Origin: an uncultured bacterium | GTDB lineage: Bacteria; Bacillota_I; Bacilli_A; RF39; UBA660 | NCBI GenBank assembly: GCA_946560065.1 | Contig: CAMNUE010000008.1 | Coordinates: 1 to 64,000 of the forward strand | Direction of reading: 5' to 3' | DNA length: 64,000 nucleotides | Shown here: positions 17,266-24,114 of the stretch, piece by piece | Numbering within the stretch: the first letter of the stretch is position 1 | How the letters are laid out: each line of letters starts with the position of its first letter | The notes under the pieces: model-generated | Databases searched by the model: none | Told to the model about the DNA's origin: nothing | What the model saw: only the letters and a program-made list of their open reading frames with translations | Made by a program: the position numbers and the translations under genes

Positions 17266-18654
17266 TTACCTCCTAACTGGAATATTAATATATTGATTGT
17301 TACTCATAGTCATCTTGTTTATTGGTTCATATAATGATAAGCCTACAGCATCAGCTCTATCTGGTGAATGAACTCCACGTTTCTTCATATCTTCTTTTTT
17401 CTCTAATCTTATAGTTCCATCCGATTCTATAAAGTACTTTCTATTAGATAGTTGATTTATAAGTTCTTCATCATTAATAATTTCTAATTGTTCATTCTTA
17501 AATTTACTTCTTATATTTCCCCACATCAATCCTGTAGAATTTTTATATTCAATCGGTTCATTATAATTTACTTTACCTCCAGCACTACCAAAGTGACATT
17601 CAATAGCAATTGCTTTTAATCCATTCTGTGATATTACCTCTTTTAATCTATCATATACTCCAACTCCTAAACCATCACAGTCTATTTTTACTTTAATAGT
17701 TATGTGTGGATATTTTATATTTAAAGACTTTATTATATTAACTATTTGTCCAGTCAATTTCATAGTGTCATTGTGTTTAAATGTGTGAAGTTTAGCTATT
17801 TTATTTTTATTATGTGCTTCTGCTACTACTGACTCATCATCACCAAATCTAGCAACATCTACTCCTAAATCAATGCTGGTAACATCATAAGTTTCATTAC
17901 TGAGAATTCTTATAATGTCTCTGCCTATAAAGCTATCTGGATTTGCTTTTGGAAAATCTCCAGCTACCCTAACTCTATATACATCAGAATCAACTCCAAA
18001 CATCTCAATTATCATTTTGACATATTCTTTATCTACTCTTTCACTTTTAGAACCATCTATTGTATGTCTGCGATACATATCAGCTTTATTTGTATGTGAT
18101 TCATAAAAAAAACCCCTCAATTGAGTAGGATTTCCACACATTAATAATTTAGCATCCTGTGTACTTAGTGATCCAAGAACTGGTTCAAATACTATATCTG
18201 GTACACCACTAGCTTCATCTATTATTATTAAAACATGCTCTGCGTGTGTTCCTTGTAAAGCATCTGGCTTATTACTTGTTCTTGCTATAGCAAACCACTC
18301 TTCTTGTGCACCTTTTAAATATATCTTTTCGCTAGTCCATTCAAATTCTGCATCTAAACCTTTACTACTTCTTCTCCACTTGCTAACCTCTGCCCATAAA
18401 ATATCATGTAATTGATGTTTTGTTGGAGCAGTACATAATATTTTTGGATATGGTCTTGTACTTATATACCACCAAATTATCCAACTTTCTAATGCACTTT
18501 TCCCTACTCCATGTCCACTTTTAACTGAAACTCTTGGATATTTAGCAACATCATTCATTACTTCTCTTTGATACTTAGTAGGAACTACATTCAATATATC
18601 TTCTGCAAATTCTACTGGTCTATCAATGTAATATTGTAATGCTTCAACGTTCAT
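17266..18654 (-). CDS. terL: Terminase large subunit
   Basis: 462 aa. ATPase domain with Walker A SGHGVGKS (46-53) and Walker B LIIIDEA (142-148), then a coupling CGNPTQ motif, and a RNase H-like nuclease domain with Asp at DLGVDVARFGDD (about 262-272), IDCDGLGVG and SPDRADAVGLS near the end. It overlaps the small subunit gene by 11 bases. It drives DNA into the procapsid and cuts the concatemer. Confidence 0.95.
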   Translation of the reverse strand: MNVEALQYYIDRPVEFAEDILNVVPTKYQREVMNDVAKYPRVSVKSGHGVGKSALESWIIWWYISTRPYPKILCTAPTKHQLHDILWAEVSKWRRSSKGLDAEFEWTSEKIYLKGAQEEWFAIARTSNKPDALQGTHAEHVLIIIDEASGVPDIVFEPVLGSLSTQDAKLLMCGNPTQLRGFFYESHTNKADMYRRHTIDGSKSERVDKEYVKMIIEMFGVDSDVYRVRVAGDFPKANPDSFIGRDIIRILSNETYDVTSIDLGVDVARFGDDESVVAEAHNKNKIAKLHTFKHNDTMKLTGQIVNIIKSLNIKYPHITIKVKIDCDGLGVGVYDRLKEVISQNGLKAIAIECHFGSAGGKVNYNEPIEYKNSTGLMWGNIRSKFKNEQLEIINDEELINQLSNRKYFIESDGTIRLEKKEDMKKRGVHSPDRADAVGLSLYEPINKMTMSNNQYINIPVRR

Positions 18655-19237
18655 TTCTATTTCTCCATGCTTTTTCTATTTCCTCTACAAAAGATGTCGA
18701 ATTATTAGAAGAATCAGTATTATTGTTTAATATATCATTTATGTCTTTCAACGCTGATGTTAATTGTTTTAAACCACTTCTATCAATAATTGAAAAGAAT
18801 TCATTAACTTCTTCAATTTCTTCTGTTACTTCTTTTGTAGGTTTTCTAATGTCGTTATCATATTCAACTGTTTTTGTCTTTTTTGTGTTCCTAGAAAAAT
18901 ACTTATTTAACTCTTCTATTGAAAGATTTATCTTTTCTAATAACTTAGTAGCAGTATCTTTAGTATTGACTATTTTATTAGCTTCTTTTGTAGATTCTTT
19001 CTCAATAACTTTTTCTATTGTTTTCGCCACAATTATGTCATTTTTTTGTTTCTTCTTTGTTGCCCAACCTAAAGTGTTTTTTCTTGCATGACTATTATTC
19101 TCAATTTTCTTTTTTCTTAAAAAAGCACTTACTGACTTATAATCTCCTAATAAAAATTCTTTTTCTAATTTATGCCAGTCTCTTTTTACATTCTTTTTTC
19201 TTTTTTTTGGAGTTTTTTTTTCATTTATTTTTGTCAT
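18644..19237 (-). CDS. Terminase small subunit (probable)
   Basis: 197 aa, highly basic N-terminus (KKTPKKRKKNVKRDWHKLEKEFLLGDYKSVSAFLRKK) with a predicted helix-turn-helix, followed by a coiled coil. RDWxxLxxEFLxGDYKSVSAFxR is a pattern of Firmicute terminase small subunits. It directly precedes and overlaps terL. It would recognise the packaging site. Confidence 0.75.
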   Translation of the reverse strand: MTKINEKKTPKKRKKNVKRDWHKLEKEFLLGDYKSVSAFLRKKKIENNSHARKNTLGWATKKKQKNDIIVAKTIEKVIEKESTKEANKIVNTKDTATKLLEKINLSIEELNKYFSRNTKKTKTVEYDNDIRKPTKEVTEEIEEVNEFFSIIDRSGLKQLTSALKDINDILNNNTDSSNNSTSFVEEIEKAWRNRNER

Positions 19238-19572
19238 TACTCTATAATATCCAAATCTTTAAATAAATTAGCCATTTTACCAAACTGATATGCGAAATAG
19301 TCAATCATTTCTTCATTTGTTGCCCATCTGTCTTTACTATCTTCTGCTAATCCACTTTCATATAAAAAAGCATGAATAATCTCATGCCTTAATACCTTTC
19401 TTGAATAAAAATCTAAATCTTCTATTGATGATTCATCTCTATCAAATTTAGCTACTACTATTTCTTTAATACTAAAATCTGTATAACCATCACTCATCTT
19501 TAATTTTGGATAATCTTTTTCTAAAGCATCTAATACTACATTATATTTAGTTCCTAATATATTTATTTTCAT
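19237..19572 (-). CDS. Small phage HExxH zincin-like protein
   Basis: 111 aa from the ATG at 19572, preferred over a GTG at 19581 because GAGAGGTG lies 6 bases before it. Contains VLRHEIIHAFLYESGLAED, an H-E-x-x-H zinc motif followed by E/D-rich residues, as in minigluzincin or ImmA-like metallopeptidases. It is the first gene of the packaging operon and overlaps the small terminase start by one base. Proteins of this kind are frequent beside terminase genes; the substrate is unknown. Confidence 0.6.
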   Translation of the reverse strand: MKINILGTKYNVVLDALEKDYPKLKMSDGYTDFSIKEIVVAKFDRDESSIEDLDFYSRKVLRHEIIHAFLYESGLAEDSKDRWATNEEMIDYFAYQFGKMANLFKDLDIIE

Positions 19573-19592
19573 AACATTCACCTCTCTAAAAC

Positions 19593-19613
19593 AAAAAAGA
19601 ACTAATAAGTTCT
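19593..19613 (-). terminator. Weak terminator / attenuator ahead of the packaging operon
   Basis: AGAACT-TATT-AGTTCT (6 bp) followed by TTTTTTGTTTT on the minus strand. It lies between the predicted late promoter (19659-19687) and the first late gene, so it can act as an end point for early transcripts or as an attenuator for late ones. Confidence 0.5.
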
Positions 19614-19658
19614 CTTTGAAAGGTTAATCTTTTTATTAATACCTTATACTAACATATT

Positions 19659-19687
19659 ATCATAAAAAAGTGTCCATAGATGTCCAT
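19659..19687 (-). promoter_or_regulatory. Candidate late promoter with two direct ATGGACA repeats
   Basis: On the minus strand ATGGACA occurs at 19687-19681 and again at 19677-19671, exactly 10 bases (one helical turn) apart. The first TGGACA can serve as a -35, with a 16-base spacer and TATGAT (19664-19659) as -10. It lies between the gene for the ArpU-like late regulator and the packaging operon, so the repeats are good candidates for the regulator's binding site. Confidence 0.45.
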
Positions 19688-19699
19688 GTTATATTTTTT

Positions 19700-20134
19700 C
19701 TATTCATAATTTCTTTTCTTTTTATAATTTCTATATATTCTTCTACATTGTGTAATAGAATAATGAACTTTTGAAGATATTTGATTCCAGGTGTATTTCT
19801 TCGGACACTCTTCTTTGTAATAGACTATTAGTTGTTCAACTTTATCATATTTTTTTAGTATTTCTAATTCGTTGTCTACCCAGTTAACCAAATTTTGTAT
19901 TTCTTCTTGAAGCCTATTTATATCTCTATCTAAGTTTTTCCATTTTTTTAAATCTTTTAAAGCAATGTATATTTCTAAAATATTTCCATGCTTTCCACCA
20001 TCGACTACAATTTTAGTAAAGTCTGTACTTTTAGGATCAACCATACATTCTAATACTTCTTTGTCTCTTAGTAATCTATTTAATTCATTTTCTTTACTTT
20101 CTACTTGATAATTAGCTTCTTTTAAAGTCAACAT
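19700..20134 (-). CDS. ArpU/DUF1492-like late transcription regulator
   Basis: 144 aa from the ATG at 20134 (GGGGTG 4 bases upstream; the ATG at 20173 would extend into the RNA array). A long coiled coil is followed by a C-terminal sigma-70 region 4-like helix-turn-helix (YTWNQISSKVHYSITQCRRIYRNYKKKR). This is the layout of ArpU/RinA/DUF1492 proteins, which switch on phage late genes and are encoded just before the terminase genes, as here. Confidence 0.7.
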   Translation of the reverse strand: MLTLKEANYQVESKENELNRLLRDKEVLECMVDPKSTDFTKIVVDGGKHGNILEIYIALKDLKKWKNLDRDINRLQEEIQNLVNWVDNELEILKKYDKVEQLIVYYKEECPKKYTWNQISSKVHYSITQCRRIYRNYKKKRNYE

Positions 20135-20166
20135 TACACCCCATTTATTAAACTTAATAAAAAAAC

Positions 20167-20285
20167 AAGACACTATCTTTTCACATGCCTTACCATTTGG
20201 CTATCTGCCCTACCTAATGGGCTGAGATGGATTCGAACCATCAATCTGGGATTTTCAGTCCTTACTTTTTTGCTGTAAGTGTCTT
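20167..20285 (-). ncRNA. tRNA-mimic RNA unit 5 (circularly permuted tRNA-Phe-like)
   Basis: Closed by an 8-bp perfect stem AAGACACT/AGTGTCTT, with CAGCAAAA just inside. Within it, in transcript order: anticodon-like loop CTGAAAA (GAA), T-arm GATGG-TTCGAAT-CCATC, acceptor 3' strand TCAGCCC, an 8-base loop, acceptor 5' strand GGGCAGA (6 of 7 pairs), D-arm GCC-AAATGGTAA-GGC. The order is therefore 3' half then 5' half of a tRNA. If the strand leaving the D-arm (ATG) pairs with CCA after the anticodon loop, a full 5-bp anticodon stem forms, interrupted by the closing stem. It is unlikely to be charged, having no free acceptor end. Confidence 0.65.
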
Positions 20286-20305
20286 TAATTTAATTCATGT
20301 TTAAC

Positions 20306-20390
20306 AAAGGTCTTTTTATCTATCTTACCAGGATAGTGCTTTCATAATTCCCAAAATTACAGCTCTTTGATTGTTTGCTGTTAGACCTTT
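20306..20390 (-). ncRNA. tRNA-mimic RNA unit 4 (degenerate)
   Basis: Closed by a perfect 8-bp stem AAAGGTCT/AGACCTTT with CAGCAAAC just inside and CTTTGTT after it. The interior holds an anticodon-like hairpin CTATC-CTGGTAA-GATAG (loop reads GGU) and an AT-rich hairpin TAATT-TTGGG-AATTA in place of D- and T-arms. No T-loop is present. It belongs to the array by its closing stem and spacing, not by tRNA likeness. Confidence 0.5.
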
Positions 20391-20411
20391 TACTTTTATA
20401 TTCAGCTTAAC

Positions 20412-20511
20412 AAGACTAATTTAATGGGTTGGAATCGAACCAACTACACAATGGGTTATCAGCCATTTGCTCTACCTAATGAGCTACCTATTTTTTTGCA
20501 GAAATAGTCTT
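20412..20511 (-). ncRNA. tRNA-mimic RNA unit 3 (tRNA-Ile-like)
   Basis: Closed by a 7-bp stem AAGACTA/TAGTCTT, extended by a few A-T pairs, with CTGCAAAA just inside and CTTGTT after. The interior is colinear with a tRNA: D-arm GCTC-ATTAGGTA-GAGC, an anticodon loop CTGATAA (GAU) on an imperfect stem, and T-arm GTTGG-TTCGATT-CCAAC (20428-20444). The acceptor stem is poor (AATAGG against CCCATT) and continues into the closing stem through an internal loop. Confidence 0.6.
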
Positions 20512-20534
20512 TACTTTAATCTTACTTTTTAGAC

Positions 20535-20643
20535 AAGCCCATAAAAATTTATGATTGGAATTGAACCAATATTGCTTTCGTTATAGGAAAGTGTCTTAAC
20601 CATTTGACTACATAGACTTTACTTATTTTGCAGCAATGGGCTT
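20535..20643 (-). ncRNA. tRNA-mimic RNA unit 2 (colinear tRNA-like)
   Basis: Closed by a perfect 8-bp stem AAGCCCAT/ATGGGCTT with CTGCAAAA just inside. The interior has a D-arm GTC...GAC, a 5-bp anticodon arm CTTTC-CTATAAC-GAAAG (loop reads AUA, unusual for a bacterial tRNA) and T-arm ATTGG-TTCAATT-CCAAT (20554-20570). The acceptor region shows only about four good pairs. The normal tRNA order is kept, unlike unit 5. Confidence 0.6.
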
Positions 20644-20665
20644 TAAATTTTATAACAAGAGTAAC

Positions 20666-20754
20666 AAGAGACTTTAGTTAGCTAATTATAATACATAACT
20701 TCTTAATGGCGCAAAGTTATAGTCTTTTGCGGACTTTCATGCTGTATGTCTCTT
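20666..20754 (-). ncRNA. tRNA-mimic RNA unit 1 (degenerate, first after the vWA gene)
   Basis: Closed by a 7-bp stem AAGAGAC/GTCTCTT with CAGCATG just inside; the 3' flank CTCTTGTTA is duplicated in tandem. The interior contains two hairpins (CGCAAA/TTTGCG around a loop with CTATAA, and ATAACTT/AAGTTAT) but no recognisable T-loop. It begins only 24 bases after the stop codon of the vWA gene, so it probably shares that transcript. Confidence 0.5.
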
Positions 20755-20778
20755 TAATTACCTTATATTATATCAAAA

Positions 20779-22155
20779 TTAGTCTTCATAATCAATCTTT
20801 TTCTTATAATCTTCAAGTATTTTATCAATATATGTAGTCATATTAAAATTATTTTCTAAAAGTTTTAATATTTGCAAATTATAACCACTTAAATAAATAT
20901 TTCCATATTCATCAAATTCTGGAACAGTTTTATTTCTATCATCAAAATTCCACCAAATAATTTTTGTGTCAGCTCCATGTTCTTTAAAGATTTTCATTGT
21001 TTCTTCTTTTGATTGATTAGAACCACTATCAAATTCCATATCGCTTAATACAATTAAATATTGAGGATATTTCTTTAATCCTTGTAATAGTTTCATTACT
21101 GCTCCAAAATCTGTATTAGAACAATCACCAGTATACATAGAGCGATATTTTTCTTTTAATGTATTACCTGTAATTGTCATAAGTCTTGGTCTAGAACTAA
21201 ATGAGATTATCTGATTCTTTGCGTAAGTTGACTTACTTGCAATAGCATAAGCAACTGAATTTGCTTTATCCATAGGTGTTCCACCTTCTGAATATCCCCA
21301 TGTCATTGATCCAGAAGTATCTAATATACATATAGCATTCATTTCTACACCTATTGTTGCATTATCTATTGTTTTTTGTGCTATTACTTCTGCATTATCT
21401 TCAACGTTTCTTAAGCCTTTTGTAACTGTTTTATAAGCATCATATACATTTGTAGTTGATACGTTCACTTTTGCTTTATCTTCTTTGACTTTTTGAATAT
21501 ATTCATCAAATCTAGGCTTTATGTCTTCTCTTGTTGAAAATGTATGTAGATATTTAGTCATTGCTAAACTTGGTACATGTTCAAAATCAATTTCATCTAC
21601 TAATGGATGTCTATAGTTACCCTTATTGAATAAATCATTTAATGGTGTACCTTCCTCTTTTTCTGCATAAGAAAGTTTATATTCAACTGTCTTGTCAGTC
21701 TTAATTAATTTTCTATATGTCTTCTTATCTAATTCCCACTCATCACACAACGCAAGAGCTATTTTCTTATCTTTTCCAGATAATCTTGGCATCCACTTTT
21801 TAGCAAGTTCATTGCCATTAAATAGTTGCATTTTTAGATACTCTAAATCTTCATCTGTTGCTATATTATACAAGTCATCATATCTACCAGCTAATACTTT
21901 ATTTTTTGGACTTACTTTTGATAACATCATCAATTTTCTTCCTAAGTCTCTTCTACCCAAACCAAATCTTGGGTCACGAATAAACATTGAGAATACTTTT
22001 TCTCTTTCGCTAGTTCCAATACTTACTTCGCTTAAGTTCTTTTCAAAGTAAGATGTCATGAATAATAAATCTGTTAAATTATCTCCTGTAGTTTTATAAG
22101 ACTTATCACCATTTTCTGTAAATTTTTCATTTTTTAATTTTTGAATTCTATTCAT
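20779..22155 (-). CDS. TROVE/DUF2828-like vWA protein (Ro60-like RNA-binding candidate)
   Basis: 458 aa. Residues ~20-250 are helical and follow the DUF2828/TROVE pattern (SMFIRDPRFGLGRRDLGRKLM, AGRYDDLYNIA, KKWMPRLSGKDKKIA, YRKLIKTDKTVEYKLSY, DFEHVPSLAMTKYLHTF). Residues ~272-450 are a vWA domain with a complete MIDAS: D279-x-S281-x-S283, T348 and D372. Ro60 proteins have this HEAT-ring plus vWA layout and bind Y RNAs and misfolded RNAs. The gene lies directly upstream of five tRNA-mimic RNA units on the same strand. RNA binding is an inference from family and context; no RtcB or RNA ligase is visible nearby. Confidence 0.75.
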   Translation of the reverse strand: MNRIQKLKNEKFTENGDKSYKTTGDNLTDLLFMTSYFEKNLSEVSIGTSEREKVFSMFIRDPRFGLGRRDLGRKLMMLSKVSPKNKVLAGRYDDLYNIATDEDLEYLKMQLFNGNELAKKWMPRLSGKDKKIALALCDEWELDKKTYRKLIKTDKTVEYKLSYAEKEEGTPLNDLFNKGNYRHPLVDEIDFEHVPSLAMTKYLHTFSTREDIKPRFDEYIQKVKEDKAKVNVSTTNVYDAYKTVTKGLRNVEDNAEVIAQKTIDNATIGVEMNAICILDTSGSMTWGYSEGGTPMDKANSVAYAIASKSTYAKNQIISFSSRPRLMTITGNTLKEKYRSMYTGDCSNTDFGAVMKLLQGLKKYPQYLIVLSDMEFDSGSNQSKEETMKIFKEHGADTKIIWWNFDDRNKTVPEFDEYGNIYLSGYNLQILKLLENNFNMTTYIDKILEDYKKKIDYED

Positions 22156-22167
22156 ATTATCACTCCT

Positions 22168-22548
22168 TTAATTACCTATAATTTTTTGTAATTCTTCTTC
22201 TGTATAAACTCTATTTTTATATTCTAAATCTAAACTTTTTTCTCTTTTAGCAAGCTCTGCAATCAACATTTTTCTATTAGATTCTTCACATAACTTTTGT
22301 TCATGTAATTTATATGTCTTCAGTAGTTCATATTCATTCAATATTTCTCTTCGTTCTTTACGAAGTTTTGCAATTGCTCCTACTGCTCTATATCTTTGAT
22401 TAGTATTAAGATTATTATTTTCTATATAATGATATATATCACTCAACTTACTATCAACTTCGGATTGTTTTTTTGGCAAGTCAAGATATTTATCTTCTAA
22501 TACTTGCAATAGTTTTTGAACTTCTATTAATGTTTCTTTAACATTCAT
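22168..22548 (-). CDS. Hypothetical coiled-coil phage protein upstream of the vWA gene
   Basis: 126 aa, nearly all helical and strongly charged, with heptad-like spacing through most of its length (KLLQVLEDKYLDLPKKQSEV; AIAKLRKERREILNEYELLK). No known domain. It ends 12 bases before the vWA gene and is in the same operon, so it may be a partner of that protein; this is position only. Confidence 0.7.
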   Translation of the reverse strand: MNVKETLIEVQKLLQVLEDKYLDLPKKQSEVDSKLSDIYHYIENNNLNTNQRYRAVGAIAKLRKERREILNEYELLKTYKLHEQKLCEESNRKMLIAELAKREKSLDLEYKNRVYTEEELQKIIGN

Positions 22549-22555
22549 TTTTTAC

Positions 22556-22651
22556 CTATTTACTAGATAATATCTTTCCTATTATTATTTCTACTATTAC
22601 TGTGAAAAAAATTCCTAATACGAATCCTACAATCATCTTATCTATATACAT
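22556..22651 (-). CDS. 31-aa single-pass membrane peptide
   Basis: ATG at 22651 after a near-consensus AGGAGGTAAGT; 31 codons then TAG. The product (MYIDKMIVGFVLGIFFTVIV...) is one transmembrane segment with a short basic tail. The strong ribosome site and the tight fit between neighbouring genes make it credible despite its size. Confidence 0.65.
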   Translation of the reverse strand: MYIDKMIVGFVLGIFFTVIVEIIIGKILSSK

Positions 22652-22660
22652 ACTTACCTC

Positions 22661-23461
22661 CTAATCTTCTAAATAATCATTATCTAAATATAAGTAGCCA
22701 TATATAATAAAACCACTCATAATTAAGTAAAATATCCAATAAATTATTCTTGTAGCTAAATTCCATCCATCCTTAGATTTCGTGAACTCATCTATATTTG
22801 AATCATGGATAATCAATCTGCTTTTATCATGAAATTTATTATCTTTAGCTTCACCAAACACGGTTCCATAAAAGCTTTTATTAACTACTCTATAGTAATA
22901 TCTTTTATCTCCAACGTGATGACTCCATCCTGTATTTTCATAAATACAATTGTCATCTATCTTATTTACTAAACTATCTATTACATTATCTTTTGTCAAT
23001 TCTAGTCTATATACTGGATACTTTTTAAAATCTGTGAAAAGAAACTCTACACTACTAAATGTTATTTTTTCAACATTATTAATAATAGAATTTACATCAT
23101 CCCATGTGTAATATGTCTGTGTATGACAACTCCTAGTCTTGCCACTTCCACTGCAGACTGTTCTGTGATGTCTTCTATATTCTTCTGTGATTTTCTTAAT
23201 ATACATATAGTCATTTTTTAGCCAAGAGTCTTTTACACCCCCATTTACTTTAAATTCTCCATAATTAATGACTTTTCCTACATTAGTATCTATAGCATAT
23301 TTAAACATATCATTGCTGTTGTTTATTTTTAATGCTTTTGTATACTCTTCATTTGATAATAAATTATTTTCTATTATCTTTGAATCTATAAATAATCCTA
23401 AGCATATCAATAAACACGCTATGGGAATACATACTAATATTTCTCTTTTTGTGATTGTCAT
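22661..23461 (-). CDS. Two-TM membrane protein with extracytoplasmic domain, unknown function
   Basis: 266 aa from the ATG at 23461, two bases before which the LemA gene stops; an ATG at 23503 would overlap that gene by 41 bases. A transmembrane segment near residues 8-26 (ILVCIPIACLLICLGLFID) and another at the C-terminus (IIYWIFYLIMSGFIIYGYLYL) flank a ~200-residue domain with a Cys/His patch (RRHHRTVCSGSGKTRSCH). Partner of LemA by operon position. Confidence 0.65.
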   Translation of the reverse strand: MTITKREILVCIPIACLLICLGLFIDSKIIENNLLSNEEYTKALKINNSNDMFKYAIDTNVGKVINYGEFKVNGGVKDSWLKNDYMYIKKITEEYRRHHRTVCSGSGKTRSCHTQTYYTWDDVNSIINNVEKITFSSVEFLFTDFKKYPVYRLELTKDNVIDSLVNKIDDNCIYENTGWSHHVGDKRYYYRVVNKSFYGTVFGEAKDNKFHDKSRLIIHDSNIDEFTKSKDGWNLATRIIYWIFYLIMSGFIIYGYLYLDNDYLED

Positions 23462-23462
23462 A

Positions 23463-24011
23463 TTAATCCCACAAGTTCTTAGGAGCATCACTAGATACTT
23501 CATAATTTAAATATTCATAATCTATTTTTTCATATCCCATCATACTTGCTATAAGGTTTGTAGGAAACTTACGAATATACTTGTTATATCCTTTTACTTG
23601 ATTATTATAATTTTCTCTATAATTAGCTATTAAGTTTTCTGTTGTTGCCATTTCAGTCATAACTTGTTTGTAATTTTCATTTGATTTTAATTCGGGATAT
23701 TTCTCTGCTACTGCATTTAATACAGTCTTAGCTCCTTCGATATCTCCATTATCAATCTTTGTACGTGCTTGTGTGACTGCTTCTAGAGTGCTGCTTTCAT
23801 ATTTGTTATACGATTTTACTGTATCTACTAAGTTGTTGATTAAATCTAATCTTCTTTTCTCTTGAACTTTAATTGAAGAACTACTTTCTTTAATTTGCTC
23901 TTCTAAACTAACTATTCTATTACTTGTACCTGCAAAGACACCTGTTATCAATAGAATTATTCCTAATACAATTCCTATAATTATTAAAACTAATTTCCAA
24001 CTTTTTCTCAT
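23463..24011 (-). CDS. lemA: LemA family protein
   Basis: 182 aa, the usual LemA length. An N-terminal transmembrane segment (LVLIIIGIVLGIILLITGVFA) is followed by the family's helical bundle (VQEKRRLDLINNLVDTVKSY; RKFPTNLIASMMGYEK). LemA proteins are common in bacterial chromosomes but unusual in phages. The start overlaps the stop of the 33-aa peptide upstream (TAATG). Function is not established; here it is grouped with other membrane proteins and may modify the lysogen's envelope. Confidence 0.9.
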   Translation of the reverse strand: MRKSWKLVLIIIGIVLGIILLITGVFAGTSNRIVSLEEQIKESSSSIKVQEKRRLDLINNLVDTVKSYNKYESSTLEAVTQARTKIDNGDIEGAKTVLNAVAEKYPELKSNENYKQVMTEMATTENLIANYRENYNNQVKGYNKYIRKFPTNLIASMMGYEKIDYEYLNYEVSSDAPKNLWD

Positions 24012-24112
24012 TATCTTATACCTCCTAAAATAGCAATAATTGTTATTAGCATTATTGCAAATAAAATTATTACTGATAAAATCTCAATTAAAGAAAATCC
24101 TTTATTATCCAT
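24011..24112 (-). CDS. 33-aa membrane peptide with prepilin-like N-terminus
   Basis: ATG at 24112 preceded by GAGGAGAATTAAAT; 33 codons; the TAA overlaps the LemA ATG. The peptide starts MDNKGFSLIEILSVIILFAI, matching the type IV prepilin signature (K-G-F-x-L-I-E followed by a hydrophobic helix, with Glu at position 5 after the cleavage site), and then ends. There is no pilin globular domain. It may be only a signal-anchor peptide that happens to share this pattern. Confidence 0.65.
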   Translation of the reverse strand: MDNKGFSLIEILSVIILFAIMLITIIAILGGIR

Positions 24113-24114
24113 AT

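Noticed and set aside
20167..20285. Permuted intron-exon (group I) construct
   Set aside because: The flanks are only tens of bases long, far too short for intron halves, and no guanosine-binding core is seen.
20167..20754. Integron attC-like sites (some units begin with RYYYAAC-type bases and are hairpin-forming)
   Set aside because: The matching GTTRRRY half is missing at the other end, the units have no cassette ORFs, and clear tRNA arms explain the interior better.
20167..20754. A run of ordinary tRNA genes
   Set aside because: No unit has a normal 7-bp acceptor stem with free CCA end; two lack T-arms and one is permuted. The three normal phage tRNAs at 12794-13030 all encode CCA and fold well.
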